The notes under the pieces were generated by a model. The model had not been told where the DNA came from. It was given only the letters and a program-made list of their open reading frames with translations, and searched no databases. Positions 24,066 to 35,387 of a stretch of 64,000 bases of DNA are shown one piece after another (positions within the stretch are counted from its first letter, which is position 1; each line of letters begins with the position of its first letter). This DNA comes from Berberis thunbergii (Eukaryota > Streptophyta > Magnoliopsida > Ranunculales > Berberidaceae), in assembly GCA_003290165.1 (NCBI GenBank), contig QNQO01000604.1:124001-188000 (forward strand). Reading direction: 5' to 3'. Both the position numbers and the translations under genes were made by a program.

Positions 24066-25834
24066 TGTCACGCCCCGATTTTCGAAGAAAACAAAATCCC
24101 AAAATCCACGTAGGATTATCCGTTTCCCCAAAACTCGGGACGTGAAAATTCAATAACAGCATAAACAAATAGCATCAACAACTAAACATGATTAAATTAC
24201 TGAAACAAATAAAACTCTAACCCGAAAAGGACTGGCGTGGCTAGCTCACTAGCGAAACTCCCGTAACGCAGCTAAAAATCTCTAAACCTAAAGGGCTAAT
24301 CGGCTACATTCCAAAGGAATGTACCCAAAAATCAAAAGCTCACTTGGGTCAGAAATAAAGCTGATGTGAGAAATCTTCATCCCAAAATCAATAAAATCGC
24401 GCGTGACAAACATCAAGCTAAACACAAACAACCACATCGCACCAATAAGTAGTTCCTCAATGAGGCAAAGGTGTCATCATCCTAATAAATAATATGCATT
24501 TACTAATGCTTACTCTATAGAAGTTGACTATGGCAAGTCTGACCTGCATAAATTGTTAGTAGACTTACCATTCTGCACGAAACGGTTAGAAACAAACAAA
24601 TAAAATTTATGTGTTATCAATCTTCATAAATGCAACAACAATACAAATCATAATCATATTAGACTATTATTGAAATATTAACAAAACACATTTTCTACCT
24701 TAAGGAAGACATACAGTTCTTAATCAATGGTTGAATGAGCATTTAATTTCTTTCTTTAAGGTAATTATGCACATAAAAAAAAACAAATATCGCTTCTTTT
24801 CCACAATCGCACTATCCTCCATGTGCCGAATACACCTCACCCAAGTGTGACTTCCTTGCCATCGAAGTCACTCGGAACGTACATGACACAAATGGGGTGC
24901 CACCTCGAGTCTCATGTCATCTCACCCGAAGTTTGATCACTGGCAAGTATTCTTCCTAAATCTACATGTACAACCGAACTCACATGGAATGGTGCACCGA
25001 TATGCAAGCAAGTCTGCATACCCATAATAATATCACACGTATACAAGCATGTCTGTATACAAAAATTTCTTTTCTTTTCACATTTATTTTTTTTCTTAGA
25101 AGTTATGGAAAAGAGCATAAAAAAATATATCAACTAAAACTCAAAACTCTTTTATGCTGACACTTTGTCAACCATAAGTAAATCAACCACAGTATCTAGC
25201 GTTCTTTCGGGGAAGCATAGCATATTCATAAATCATGCTTTATAATAACACGGTGATTAAGTGACATTTTTTCATTCATAATGAAATCCACCCCTTCCTT
25301 TGGAAGAACATAACCATTTCAAGATGCATACATACAGAGGAACACCATTAATCTTAAATGGTCCTACATGAATTGAATCAGCGAGACATCAAAACAAAAG
25401 AAACCATAGTGCAAAAATCAAACACTACTACACATAGTACTCTCCATATGAATGTGATTTTAGGGATAAACACATATATCCTAGTTTGGTAAAAAGTATC
25501 TCAACAATCATTCGACAACTATTAGACACACTAGCATACTTCATATGCACCAAGCAGTTTAACAATTCCTTTATCAAACGGTTCAAATCTGACGCGACTT
25601 CAAAACTACACCACTAGATACAACTAAGTTACACCTAAGAGTAAACAATAAAGGCACACTAGTCAAATTTGTCATAGCCTACAACTTCAAACACCTTTCT
25701 TGAGCAGGTTCTCAACTAAGAATTCTCAATACAATTATGAATTTTAAACCTGGGAAAAATGTATGTATCCACCACATGCAAAGTGATAGCCTATCTCAAA
25801 CCCAATTAAAAATGAACTTGCAGTCATAAACTAT

Positions 25835-26110
25835 CACTACTACAAATATAGGCTTGCATAGAGCTTAAAAATAGGCTTAGATAGCGCTTTTTAGCGCTAT
25901 CTAAGCTACCGCTATGGTAGCTTAGATAGCGCTCAAAAAAGCGCTATGCAAGGCGCGTACTTGAATAGCGCTTCGTTAGATAGCGCTTTATTAAGCGCTA
26001 TGTAAGCGCTAAATTTTTTTTTAAATTAGCTTGCATAGCGCTTTTATGAGCGCTATTTAATTTTGTTGATTTTTTTAATTTTTAATTTTTATAATTAGCT
26101 TCTAAAGCGC
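25835..26110. repeat. CACTA left subterminal repeat array
   Basis: Repeated TAGCGCTTTTTAGCGCTAT, AGATAGCGCT and similar units in both orientations follow the left terminal repeat. In CACTA elements such short subterminal motifs bind the TnpA-type protein; here the binding role is inferred from family knowledge. Confidence 0.85.
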
Positions 26111-26233
26111 TATTTAATTTCGGTGAATTTTTTTTATTAACTACCATATAATATTTTTTTTATATAATATTTAATATAATAATGACAACGTTCAATCAAT
26201 CAATAAAGACACAACATGATAACTAACTGTTTC

Positions 26234-26476
26234 TCATTCATTCAAAATATAATTTAAGCATTCATACAAAATTGTTAATATGCTATCATATATATACACA
26301 AGCTTTTTTGGCCACGAAATGAAATGGCCAACAGCTTCTCCTACAGTCCTAACTTCGTCTGTACATTGCGGCACCGTTGAATGTTTCTCAAATTCTACCG
26401 CCACTTCAAATTGTATCCTCGCATAACCTGAAATTGCATCATGGCATTGTATAAGTATAACAACACACACACACAC
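26234..26476 (-). pseudogene. Tnp1/En-Spm-like transposase remnant
   Basis: The - strand frame contains GYARIQFEVAVEFEKH, then VRTVGEAVGHFISWPKKLVY. It resembles the plant 'transposase Tnp1/En/Spm-like' domain, which usually has a G(T/S)F(V/I)AWP(K)xL core near the C-terminus. Only about 60 residues remain, and the long introns and other exons are gone. Its place just inside the left end suits a leftover of the parent CACTA transposase gene. Confidence 0.6.
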
Positions 26477-26676
26477 TAAGTCGGTATATAAATCTTAACC
26501 TGAAATACAAGAACACACCTATTACTGCTACTATATATATGCAAACCACTGCCAAACACAAAGGGTTTTGTATCAGTAAGATAAATGTAAATGACTAAAT
26601 GTCCAACTATATTTCTTGATAGTAGCCTTCTCAACTAATACATATATATAGTAGCAGTAATAGGTGTGGAACTTAC

Positions 26677-26942
26677 CCCAGAATAACCAATTCCAACGAG
26701 CTCAAGAACTCCGGGAACTAAAGGAAGCCTATCAATGGCCTGCAAAAACAGAATGCACAAATTAAACTTTCGTTCAATAAATATCATACAAGCTATCAAT
26801 AACTCTTAAGCTCGCATATAACAAATATGATCAGTATTAATCTTTTAACTGCAATGAAATCTGAAGGGCAGTAAATATTAGAAAGATTTTATGCTCACAG
26901 AAATCATCCCTGTAGAGCCCCATAGAGCAACTCCACCAGCAA
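26677..26942 (-). pseudogene. CAAD-domain / CURT1-type gene fragment, two exons
   Basis: Exon 26899-26942 encodes AGGVALWGSTGMIS, and exon 26677-26739 encodes AIDRLPLVPGVLELVGIGYSG. Both have proper borders (TTGTAG acceptor, GTGAGC donor; TTGCAG acceptor, GTAAGT donor). This is the double-helix membrane core of CAAD proteins, which in CURVATURE THYLAKOID 1 bends grana margins in chloroplasts. The transit peptide, the amphipathic helix and the C-terminal part are missing. The exons keep frame with each other and are the most downstream cargo of the CACTA element. Confidence 0.8.
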
Positions 26943-27077
26943 CTACAAGTGAAGTCATGGCATACACATTAAATGAATAAATACACAAATATGTGGCATT
27001 GAAAATGCAGTTAGTGGCCAAGAATTGAAAGAAATGTACAAGTAGTAGGGAGTTTTCGATTGGTACTTTACCTCAAG

Positions 27078-27624
27078 TTATGAAGAAACACCATAGGGAA
27101 GAAGTGCAGCAGCTGTGATCCTTCCTTCCTCGTTCAATATGTTGAAAGTAGATGATGCATTTCTCTAGACAATCAGAGAGAAAAGGAAACAATTCAGGAT
27201 ATGTCATAAGGCCTTCATTTTGTCAATACTTCCATGAATCAAATAATCCACGTCAATAATATGGGTGGAACTACCCGTGCTAAATAGCATATTGATGGCG
27301 TAGGAAGCTCTCAACAACAATATCGAACATATATGTCAATTTCACCAATGGAGGAGGTCCTGCTAAAACTCAAAAGAAGTCCCTCAATTCAAGCCCTTTG
27401 TGTTTGAGGATGGACTATTACTGAAGATGCTCTTACAGACTCGGAAATCAAAATAATTAGAAATGAGCAACTAGGAGACTAGCTAAAAAAACCAAAAACC
27501 AAAAAAACTTGGGTAGGCTAATAAGAGTATACCGAATCTATCTCTTCTAATTTCATGCCAGTCGAACGAACGAAGCGTCGAACTTCAGGATCCACACACC
27601 TCCCAGTTCCAAGAATCGGAATCT
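27078..27624 (-). pseudogene. Mth938-domain (NDUFAF3-like) gene, last two exons
   Basis: Exon 27533-27624 reads IPILGTGRCVDPEVRRFVRS then TGMKLEEIDS. Exon 27078-27164 reads RNASSTFNILNEEGRITAAA then LLPYGVSS and a TAA stop. The splice borders are ACAG|AG, TCG|GTATAC and CTAG|AG, and the frame is preserved across the 368-bp intron. It matches the conserved C-terminal half of the Mth938/DUF498 family, which includes the mitochondrial complex I assembly factor NDUFAF3 and a plant relative. The N-terminal half is absent. The function of the plant protein is inferred from family. Confidence 0.8.
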
Positions 27625-28144
27625 CTGTGAAAGAAATAGCTAAATAGATCAGTTGTATTTTTCAGCAAGCACAAGGTAAAGATGACTATCGTTATACTCT
27701 TGAGTTACTAAGCCTAGAGTTATAATCACAGAGAATATAGATATGGAAGTGACATCAAACAAGAAAAAAGAATAATAATTGTAGTCTTCTAATATACTAT
27801 TGTAAAAACCTTTTCTACAGTTAAAAAACAAGCTCAAGTACCTAATAAGTAACAACTAATAAGATGGGATGCATCCACCCTAAAACCCTACCCTATGTTA
27901 ACAAAAGGTCTGGTGTTAAATGAATATTCAACGAGCATTAATTTATTGTTTGACTACTATGGTTAATCGAAGACTTCAGTTGGTGCCTATTACACCAAAA
28001 TTATATTTCTAGATCATAATTTGTTAACCAAAATGAATAAGTGTACGCAACACGCTTAAATTTTCTAATACAGAATAGGGCAATCAACAAACCCACACAT
28101 GATAAACAAAAAATATGGACAACTAATCTGCACATGGGGATCAC

Positions 28145-29076
28145 CTGCAAGTTTGGCAGCAGAGAGGACAAGGCCAATGGAAGCGTAAGTAAAAGACATA
28201 ACAGCTGCTACAATAGAGAGCCATGAAAGCTTGTGAAAGTTTGGTATTTGAGATAAAATGATCTGAATGGCTCCAAATATCATCATGAATGGATTGTTTG
28301 ATGTGGTGCACTTCACTTTATGACCATCCTCATGGAAACAGTTAGATCTTTTTACGGCCCTGATCAAAGAAAAACCATAACTGTTATCATCATAAATGCA
28401 CAAAATTAGATTCTAAAAGCTCTGATTTGCTTACGCCATGCTGATAGATGCGGTGATGGTGTAACCAATAGTTATCCCTACAAGATTTCCGTATTGGGCT
28501 ATTCCACATAGTTTGTGTTTAATCCCACCTACCAAAAATAATATTAAAACAAATCAATAATTATCTAAATTTTTTAAGAAAGAATGATAGAGGTGAGGTG
28601 TTTGTTACCTAAGTTAGCGCTCACAACATCCATGTAAGTATAGTTTCTTTTGCCTGTAACTGGATCAGGTGAGCGATAACAATCTGCAAGTAGAGTTGAA
28701 GTGAACCAAGTGATGAAGGAGAAGGCCAAGAGAATGGCAGGCCCAACAACCCACCCAAGCTGAGCTATAGCCCAAGCTAGAGATAACACTCCAGAGCCAA
28801 TCACAGCAGTTATAATATGAGCACTTGCAGTCATCAAAGTACCTTCACAGCCATCAAAAAAAAAAAAAACAATCAATCATTATAAACAAAACTATCAACT
28901 CATCCAGAACCCAAACCAACAAAATACAGGTAACACAAAGAGCTAGCTACCATACCAGTTCTTTTTTCACGACCATCATCATCGACGTTTTTATGGAAAT
29001 CTCCCATCTCTAGAGTTGGATGGTGAGCAGTTTGTTCATTGAACAAGCTGCTCTTCTTCTGCATCTCAATACCCAT
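28145..29076 (-). pseudogene. Amino acid permease (AAP family), exons 1-4
   Basis: Four exons in order: 28956-29076 (start MGIEMQKKSSLFNEQ, with VDDDGREKRTG), 28609-28842 (GTLMTASAHIITAVIGSGVL ... DVVSANLG), 28435-28528 (HKLCGIAQYGNLVGITIGYT) and 28145-28359 (VKRSNCFHEDGHKVKC ... SIGLVLSAAKLAG). All junctions have GT/AG and the frame is open from start to end. They encode the cytosolic N-terminus and about the first five membrane helices of a proton-coupled amino acid importer of the plasma membrane, roughly 220 of some 480 residues. Later exons are absent. This is the longest intact-frame cargo, so the capture is probably recent or the coding was kept. Confidence 0.92.
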
Positions 29077-29239
29077 TATTTCTCTATCTCTTCTACAAAA
29101 CTCTAGCTCTTTGTGTTTGATTGTGGAGAGATTATCAGTCTGGTAATACTATAATCTTAAGTCATTCTTGGATTATCAGTTAAAAGTCATCTATTATTTA
29201 TTTTCAGTTCTTTGCAGTCGTTATCACAATTACCACGAC

Positions 29240-30320
29240 AGGCTATAATTCTGTGAAATACTAAGACAATCAAAAGAACGAACTTTAACTGCGTTAACGG
29301 AGTACCTCATAGAGTGACAGACTCCTTGAAGACACCAACTTCCGTGTTTAGGATCTCTGGTGTATTTCCTATACAAATAGAGTACACATCAGGGGCTTCT
29401 TAAGTGATCCGAGCATACATAAAACATATATCAGAACATAGGAAAATACATAAAAGACATTTACTTATACCTGCATTATAGTCAGTGTGAGTGAAAAGTA
29501 CTGTGAGTGAAAAGTACAGAGCATGGAAGCTGCAGCTGCAGGGGTACTACTTCAATGTGTACAGGAGGGATGCTTATCTTTCTTAGACAAGGGGAAAGAA
29601 CAAAGACCCTATCATCGCAATTGCAGCTGTACCCTGCATCAATTGAAACAGGGCTGTTCAAACAATTGTATTTAGAAAAGGAGGATATCATTCCCAACTA
29701 ATAAAACATGGAGTAAGTGCTCCTTGTCCATTGCAGCGACCAATTAGTCCTCCCAATCTTCTACACCACAGATAGTATCTGGAAGGGAAACAAAAAAAAA
29801 CAGAGACTTTTATACTACTGAACAGTTATATTTATTGGAGACTTCATTGGACTAGCAAAGATGAGTGAAAGCATTTGTAGATATATGCTCTGCCATACCA
29901 TTATTTTTCTTTGTTAACATATACACTTCCCTGGATTCAAAATGGTCAATAGGGAAAACTGCACAAAAATATTTTCCATGAGAGGCTTTGAATAAAGTCA
30001 AGATAGTGAACTTGAACTTCAAGTTAACGGAGTGCCCCAAAGTGACAACCAACTTGAGGATATCTACTTCTGCACTCATGCCTTCCTATGTAAACGGAAC
30101 ACACATCAGAAGGGATTCATAAAAAACTCCTAACACACATACAACATACATAGCAAAAAACAGTAACATACACATGCATTTGCTTATACCTGCATAATAG
30201 TAAGTGTAGTTGAAAAGTAGAAAGAATGGAAGCTGCAGCTGGTGGGAACTACTTCAATGCGTTCAGGAAGGATGCATATCTTCATTCGACATGGGAAAAG
30301 AACGAAGACCTTAAAGAAAA
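29240..30320 (-). repeat. Tandem duplication containing an unrecognised exon pair
   Basis: Two copies of the same two-part unit lie about 0.7 kb apart. Part one is at 30190-30312 (VFVLFPCRMKICILPERIEV and on to a CAG|GTATAAG donor) and at 29470-29605. Part two is at about 30000-30085 (MSAEVDILKLVVTLGHSVNL) and 29285-29365. The downstream copy (29.3-29.6 kb) has accumulated stops, while the upstream copy is open across both blocks. The protein is not recognised. Confidence 0.55.
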
Positions 30321-30570
30321 TTTGAGATAAAAAAAAACATCACAAGATTGTACTTTGATCTGATTCCTTGGCCTTATAAAGAGTCAATTTCATTTTATTA
30401 TATTAGTTATTTATCTATGTTATGTGCATGTGTTTCTGAATCAGTTTCTTGTAACTGAAGAAGATGTTTTGACCAAGTTTTATGCAGTTAGAATTGATGT
30501 CCATCAGCTATACATATAAAGATATTACACAGATCAATAACATACTAATTAATAGAAGATCAAAACACAC

Positions 30571-30709
30571 CTCATTGGCTGCTCCCTTATCATCTTTATA
30601 CCCGATATTATCCAAGATCTCATGTATGGCAGTTAAATCCATTCTTGAGCAAGCTTCTGCCAGAGGAAACAAAGGTGAGAACGTAGCACCATATGGTATA
30701 CCCATTAAG
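30571..30709 (-). pseudogene. Exon-like fragment of an unrecognised host gene
   Basis: A 139-bp open block with an ACAG acceptor at 30710-30712 and a GAG|GTGTGT donor at 30571. It encodes [20 protein letters not shown], then [20 protein letters not shown], then KGAANE. Composition and borders are those of a real exon. I do not recognise the family. It lies between the MED16 piece and the duplicated unit, in the same orientation. Confidence 0.5.
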
Positions 30710-31599
30710 CTGTAAGAAGGAACCAGCAATATAAATCCTTCATCAAAATAGCTTTTAAAGTTTATACAAATGATGCAAAAGTTTATAAACAAATGATGCA
30801 AGCCTATATTTAAAAGCTATTAGGTCACCGAAGATTATACAAATGATGCAAAAGATATTGTTTATAAACACTGTTACACATATACCAATAGAAAAATAGT
30901 GTGCAAAGGCAAACTATGAAGAGCCAAAAAAATATTATTTCAAGCGAGCAAAACAAAAATGCAGCAAAGAATCCCCATATAATTGAGTCAAGGTTCTCAT
31001 TGTACTCAACCTGTTGCCAAAGTATAAGTTGGAGACTTGGAGTGCATCGGAGGAAGTGTTAATTAAGGAAAAGATGGAGCTAATTTGGACATGTTTATAG
31101 GTTTTTAATTCTATTATATTAGTAAATGGAAAGTGTGGCAAGCATGAAATTAATATTCATAATAAAAAAGAGTACCGTGACTTTCACAGGCATTTCAGAG
31201 AACAAGCGCACAAGATTTTTCATGTTGAAGTCGTGTCATGCAGTGTCGTAGGCATGAGCAATACCTATAACTACATTAATAATCTCTCTTTCTCACTTTC
31301 ATTCAAAACTCAAGACGGCCAAACTACAACTTTGAGACACTTTTGATCAATCAAAAGTCATTACACTGCCCTCAACCCTTACACCCATAATAGAACTAAA
31401 GAATGAACATAAACAGCAAGAAAAATTACAAAGGAAATGGAGGTTAATAAAAACAGGTAGATCCAAAATGAGTAGTTGACACCACTCTTTTATCCCTTAA
31501 CTCCATGTGTAAACTACAAACATTCTTTATGGATTATCAAATTTTACAAAAATTCATCACACCGTGTGATAAAACAGAAAATTAGTATGAAATACACAC

Positions 31600-32326
31600 C
31601 TTGGAATTCTTGCACAAGTTTCTGAAGCACATGCAATTAAATTCAGCTTCCCACACCAAGAAACAGCACTGAAAATTACACATGTAACCTTTCAGTCACC
31701 AACTCACATAACGAAAATAGCCAACAATTCCTAAATGGATTTTAGATTGAATAAATAAATAATGAAAAAATAGTCTGATTAAAGCTTAGGGCATTAGCAG
31801 AAAACCCCAACTCTGTCTACAATTCCATCGGAGCACCAAATTGAGGTCAAAATTCACTCGAACTTCATCGATATCCTTGTAGGTCTTACAATTCAGCCAA
31901 CTGTAAGACAAACTCTTGTTTTGAAGCAAACCCATTGCAATGCTTACAAAACTGATCACTTAAGCCAACTGGGAACACCATAATTCAACTAAAACAGACC
32001 CAAATTGCTTCACGTTAAACTCCAAAGACCCCAAAATTAATCAAATTAAACAAAGCAAGACGAAGGGGTGTGACCTGAAATTTCTACAAAGACCTGGAAC
32101 GCTCATCTTGTGCTTAAGATTGGAGGGGGGTTGTTTGAGACTGATACGAAACACAGTTGCAGGACCCACTGAGGGCTCCTCCGCCGAATCATCTTTCATG
32201 GATACATCTTCTTCTTCTTCCGCTTCCTCCTCTTTGATGGATGATACCTTGGAGCAAAACTCAAAAGAGCCAAAGCTTGAAAGCGAAAGAGAGTGAGAGC
32301 GGTGGAGTGAGGGAGGCAGGGAGAGC
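31600..32326 (-). pseudogene. MED16: MED16 (Mediator subunit 16 / SFR6) exons 1-2
   Basis: The first exon ends at 32075 and contains ATVFRISLKQPPSNLKHKMS then VPGLCRNF. The second, 31600-31668, reads AVSWCGKLNLIACASETCAR then IP and ends at a GTGTGT donor. The codon split across the intron joins as Ser in the right frame. This matches the N-terminus of plant MED16, a Mediator tail subunit needed for cold and immune gene expression. An acidic stretch (EEEAEEEEDVSMKDD) precedes it, and the GA-rich sequence at 32290-32420 looks like its 5' UTR. Only about 70 residues of some 1,250 are present. It lies nearest the right end, so its promoter may drive the whole cargo. Confidence 0.93.
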
Positions 32327-32504
32327 AATGGAGAGAGTGAGAGAAATGGAGATAGGGAGCAGGGCGAGAGAGAGGGAGGGAGAGCTACGCACAGAGGGGG
32401 GACGAGAGAGAGAAGGAGGCGTTGTTCTCCCCTTCTAGGTTAGATCAAGCGGGCTTTTAAAAATTTGGGTGAAATAATAAGCGGTTTTATGTATTTGATC
32501 TCCC

Positions 32505-32810
32505 GCTTTTATTCTGAAGCGCTATCCTAAATGTAAGTAGCATAGCGCTTCAAAAGCGCTATGCAAGCACTTTAAAAGCGCTATGGTAGCTTTGGTAACG
32601 TTTTTTCTCATAGCATTTTTTAAAGCGCTATCTAAGACATAACTAAGATAGCGCTTAACTGAAAAAAAAAATTAAAAGCGCTATTGTAGTGTTTTTTTTT
32701 TTTTTTTTTTTTTTTAAAGACAAATAAGCGCTATCCTAGTGCCCACTTGGATAGCTCTTTAAAAAAGTGCTATCTAAGTGGCGTTACTTAAGCTAATATT
32801 TGTAGTAGTG
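32505..32810. repeat. CACTA right subterminal repeat array
   Basis: Units such as AAGCGCTATGCAAGC, AAAAGCGCTATGGTAG and AAGCGCTATCCTAG, again in both orientations, plus a run of about 23 T at 32693-32715, lead into the right terminal repeat. Confidence 0.85.
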
Positions 32811-33164
32811 TATTTTCTTCATGATTACACTCAGGTGTTCCTTAATCTTACACAAACCCTACTCAATCACATGCTTTTCTAATGATGATGATGACCTGGA
32901 AAACCCCAAATTCCTTGAAAATTGCCTAAAATCAATGTGAACTACAATGGGTATCCATTCATTCATTCAAATCAATTAATCAAAGTAATCAAACCCCATC
33001 AATGAAATCTACCAAATTAAGGGCAAAATCAGGAAGAAAGAAAATGGGGATTTAATCAAAGTAGATTAACCACACAACACATAACTATCAAAACCATGAC
33101 ATAAAACAAATTGAAAGGGGTAAAAGAAAACTCACTAAAGAGATCGCAAACCGTAAAGGATTGC

Positions 33165-33495
33165 GCAACGGATCCACGCAATAACCCTTATCAATCTTGT
33201 CACAAATATCTTCGAGCATGTTCATGAGTTTCTTGGCTAGCTGCTGCCTCTTGTACTCTGGAGCAATAGTCACAGCAGTCACATGACCGTGCCAAGATTC
33301 GCCCTACCCTTCAACTTTTCCCATTATATAACCCATGACTCGATTTCCAGGAGCTTCAACGACATGGAAGTAATCAGGCCATCTTGCCAAGTACGACATT
33401 TAGAACGACATGTTGAATGTCTCAGTGAGATGGTCAAGATTCACAAAGGCGAAACGGAGGAGGTCGTTGCAGCAAAACCTTCCAAAAGTTGTCAT
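33165..33495 (-). pseudogene. NAA20: NAA20 5' fragment, copy 3
   Basis: The - strand ATG at 33495-33493 begins MTTFGRFCCNDLLRFAF and continues through GNRVMGYIMGKVEG and WHGHVTAVTIAPEYKRQQLA to the same 3' boundary as the other copies. It keeps the TAVT segment missing in copies 1 and 2, so it is closest to the original in that part. Two stop codons interrupt it, one just after ETFNMSF and one in the VEGQGE stretch. It lies in LTR C together with the TC-rich block, a combination seen in no other copy here. Confidence 0.9.
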
Positions 33496-34756
33496 TGATG
33501 TTGTTCAACCTTTCTTCTCTACATATCCTCAACAGATAGCACACCACAAATCGAACTAGCCATCTACTCGCAGCAATCATCTTGAGTCTCTTTTCCCCTC
33601 TCCCTTGCAGATTCGTCACCGGCCAGTGACAACCACCCCACATCCCTTCTTCTTCAACAACAAACCACCTCTCATCGGCTGTCCCTTCTTTTCTTCATTT
33701 TTTTTCCATCTCTCCTTCTTGATACCAAACTATCAGATCATCATCACCATCTCTACTTCCATCGAGAACCATCGTCTCTCACAAACTCTCTTCTTCCTCT
33801 CAATCTCATAGCCTCCTCCTCTTCGATCACAGTCGACTCACCATCTCAACCTCTCCTTCCCTGATTCCATATCCTAACATATCACCATCGTCTTCTCGCA
33901 ATCACCTTCTTCTCCTTCCTATCGCCACCCTCTTCATCTCTCTTTTGCATATACAGAGAGATTCGCCACAAACCAACCAACCTCTCGACCTTCGTCGTCG
34001 CCGAAAAGGGTAAGAGGAAAAGCAATCTTGCTCGTCCTGTTGCACAAAAGAATAAGGAAAAGGAGAAAAGAAAAGGAGGAAGGAAAAAAACGTTTTTTTT
34101 ATATCGTGGGTGGCTATTCGCCCCCACCGAACTTTCGAATGCACCCACCCTCTTTCACAAAATAAAACCTTAATCATTAGTTAAATAAAACCCAAAACCA
34201 AGCCCAAATACAATTGAGTAACAACCCATCAACATTATGGTTTAAAAATTTTGGCTAAACACACACACACACACACACCTTATTCAATTTAGCCATGGCA
34301 AACAAAACAAATCGTTTTCCCAATAAATGAGATTACAATATATGCCCCAATTAATAAATAAGAAATTTTTATATTTATTTAATTAGGCGGGTATTACAAT
34401 AGATACAACTCAAAAGAATCTTGTCCCGAGATTCGGTAGAGGAAGGTAAGTAGGAAATTAATTCTTAAATAAACAAACTACACATAACATGGACAAACAA
34501 ATAGCTCATACGTATGCCCATAACTTAATGAAGACAATCACACAAAAATATAAAAATTTCAGTAAGTACAAAAATTACGGGGTGCTATAATATATACAAC
34601 TCAAAATAATCTCGTCCCAAGATTCGGTAGAGGAAAGAAAGTTAAGCGAATTTTGAAAAATACTACTTGTCAAACGAAAGAAGATTTTAAAATAAAAATT
34701 TCAATTGAATTTTAGTTGTATAAATTTTATTGCTATTGAAAAATAGGGGTGTTACA

Positions 34757-35387
34757 GCTTTGGTATTAATTTGCTATGTCCTTCGTTATAACTCACTTTG
34801 ACCATCTTAAACCTTCATAATAATGTAAACATGGATGATCCTACAAAGCCTCACTCACTATGACCCAAACTTATACATGGTTTTATAAACAGTCTAAGTA
34901 TCTTTACAAGCAGTTCCTTAGGTTTTCTACATAATTCACAAGACGGTGCAATCACAAAATTTTCTAATTTTGGATTTCTAATCGGAATGATTTCAAACTT
35001 CCTCAACTAATAGGGACCAGGTATAAGTTTCATTATACAAACTTGGGTGTTTCTCTCTACTTTTTCAAAAATACTTAGGAACCAGGTTATTGGAAACCAG
35101 GTTTACAACGAGGGTAGTGTGGCATGGTCCGGGAAGGATGATTGAGAAATTCTTATCGTATTTTGAAGCAGTCAAAATTAATATGCTCAAAGTGTTGCGC
35201 CTCACGAAAGCGAAACCAAGCATAACACAACTGATAGATGTTGTCGAAAGTAACACCAATGCAAAGTGAGCAATAAACATATACCAATTTAACATGGTTC
35301 AACAAAATTATCTACGTCCACCAAACAAACACAAAAGAAACTTCACTAGAAAATAATACATCGATCGAGCAACTTTTGTTTGCTCTC
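34757..35387 (-). other. Unassigned sequence and part of a copia-like LTR
   Basis: The right edge of LTR C is followed by AT-rich sequence without a supported gene. The part 35280-35387 appears to be continuous with 40884-41230 across the Reina insertion and probably belongs to the U5 end of a - strand copia-type LTR. Confidence 0.35.

Larger units (their letters stand above)
25835..32810 (-). mobile_element. Pack-type CACTA transposon carrying several host gene fragments
   Basis: The 15-bp terminal inverted repeats CACTACTACAAATAT lie at 25835 and, inverted, at 32796-32810. The 3-bp target duplication TAT is at 25832-25834 and 32811-32813, and sister LTRs show the uninterrupted site (AAACTATTTTCTTC). 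Subterminal arrays rich in AGCGCTAT lie inside each end. Only a small Tnp1-like remnant of transposase-related sequence is seen, so it is non-autonomous. Its cargo, all on the - strand, is in 5' to 3' order MED16, an unknown exon, an unknown duplicated exon pair, an amino acid permease, an Mth938-domain gene and a CAAD gene. Intervals 27625-28144, 29077-29240 and 30710-31599 show no coding content. Confidence 0.93.
24066..34756 (-). mobile_element. Long LTR copy C, carrying NAA20 and split by a CACTA element
   Basis: On the + strand it starts TGTCACGCCCC at 24066 and ends GGGGTGTTACA at 34756. Without the CACTA insertion it is about 3.7 kb, the longest copy. It has both the NAA20 fragment (33165-33495) and the TC-rich block (33560-34010). 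Near the outer end it also holds an extra segment, 34440-34590, not seen in A or B, between two copies of the CTCGTCCC(G/A)AGATTCGG motif. A CA repeat lies at about 34259-34278. Confidence 0.8.

Noticed and set aside
28145..29076. A functional amino acid permease gene
   Set aside because: Only the first four exons are present and the locus is enclosed by CACTA ends; it is a captured fragment.
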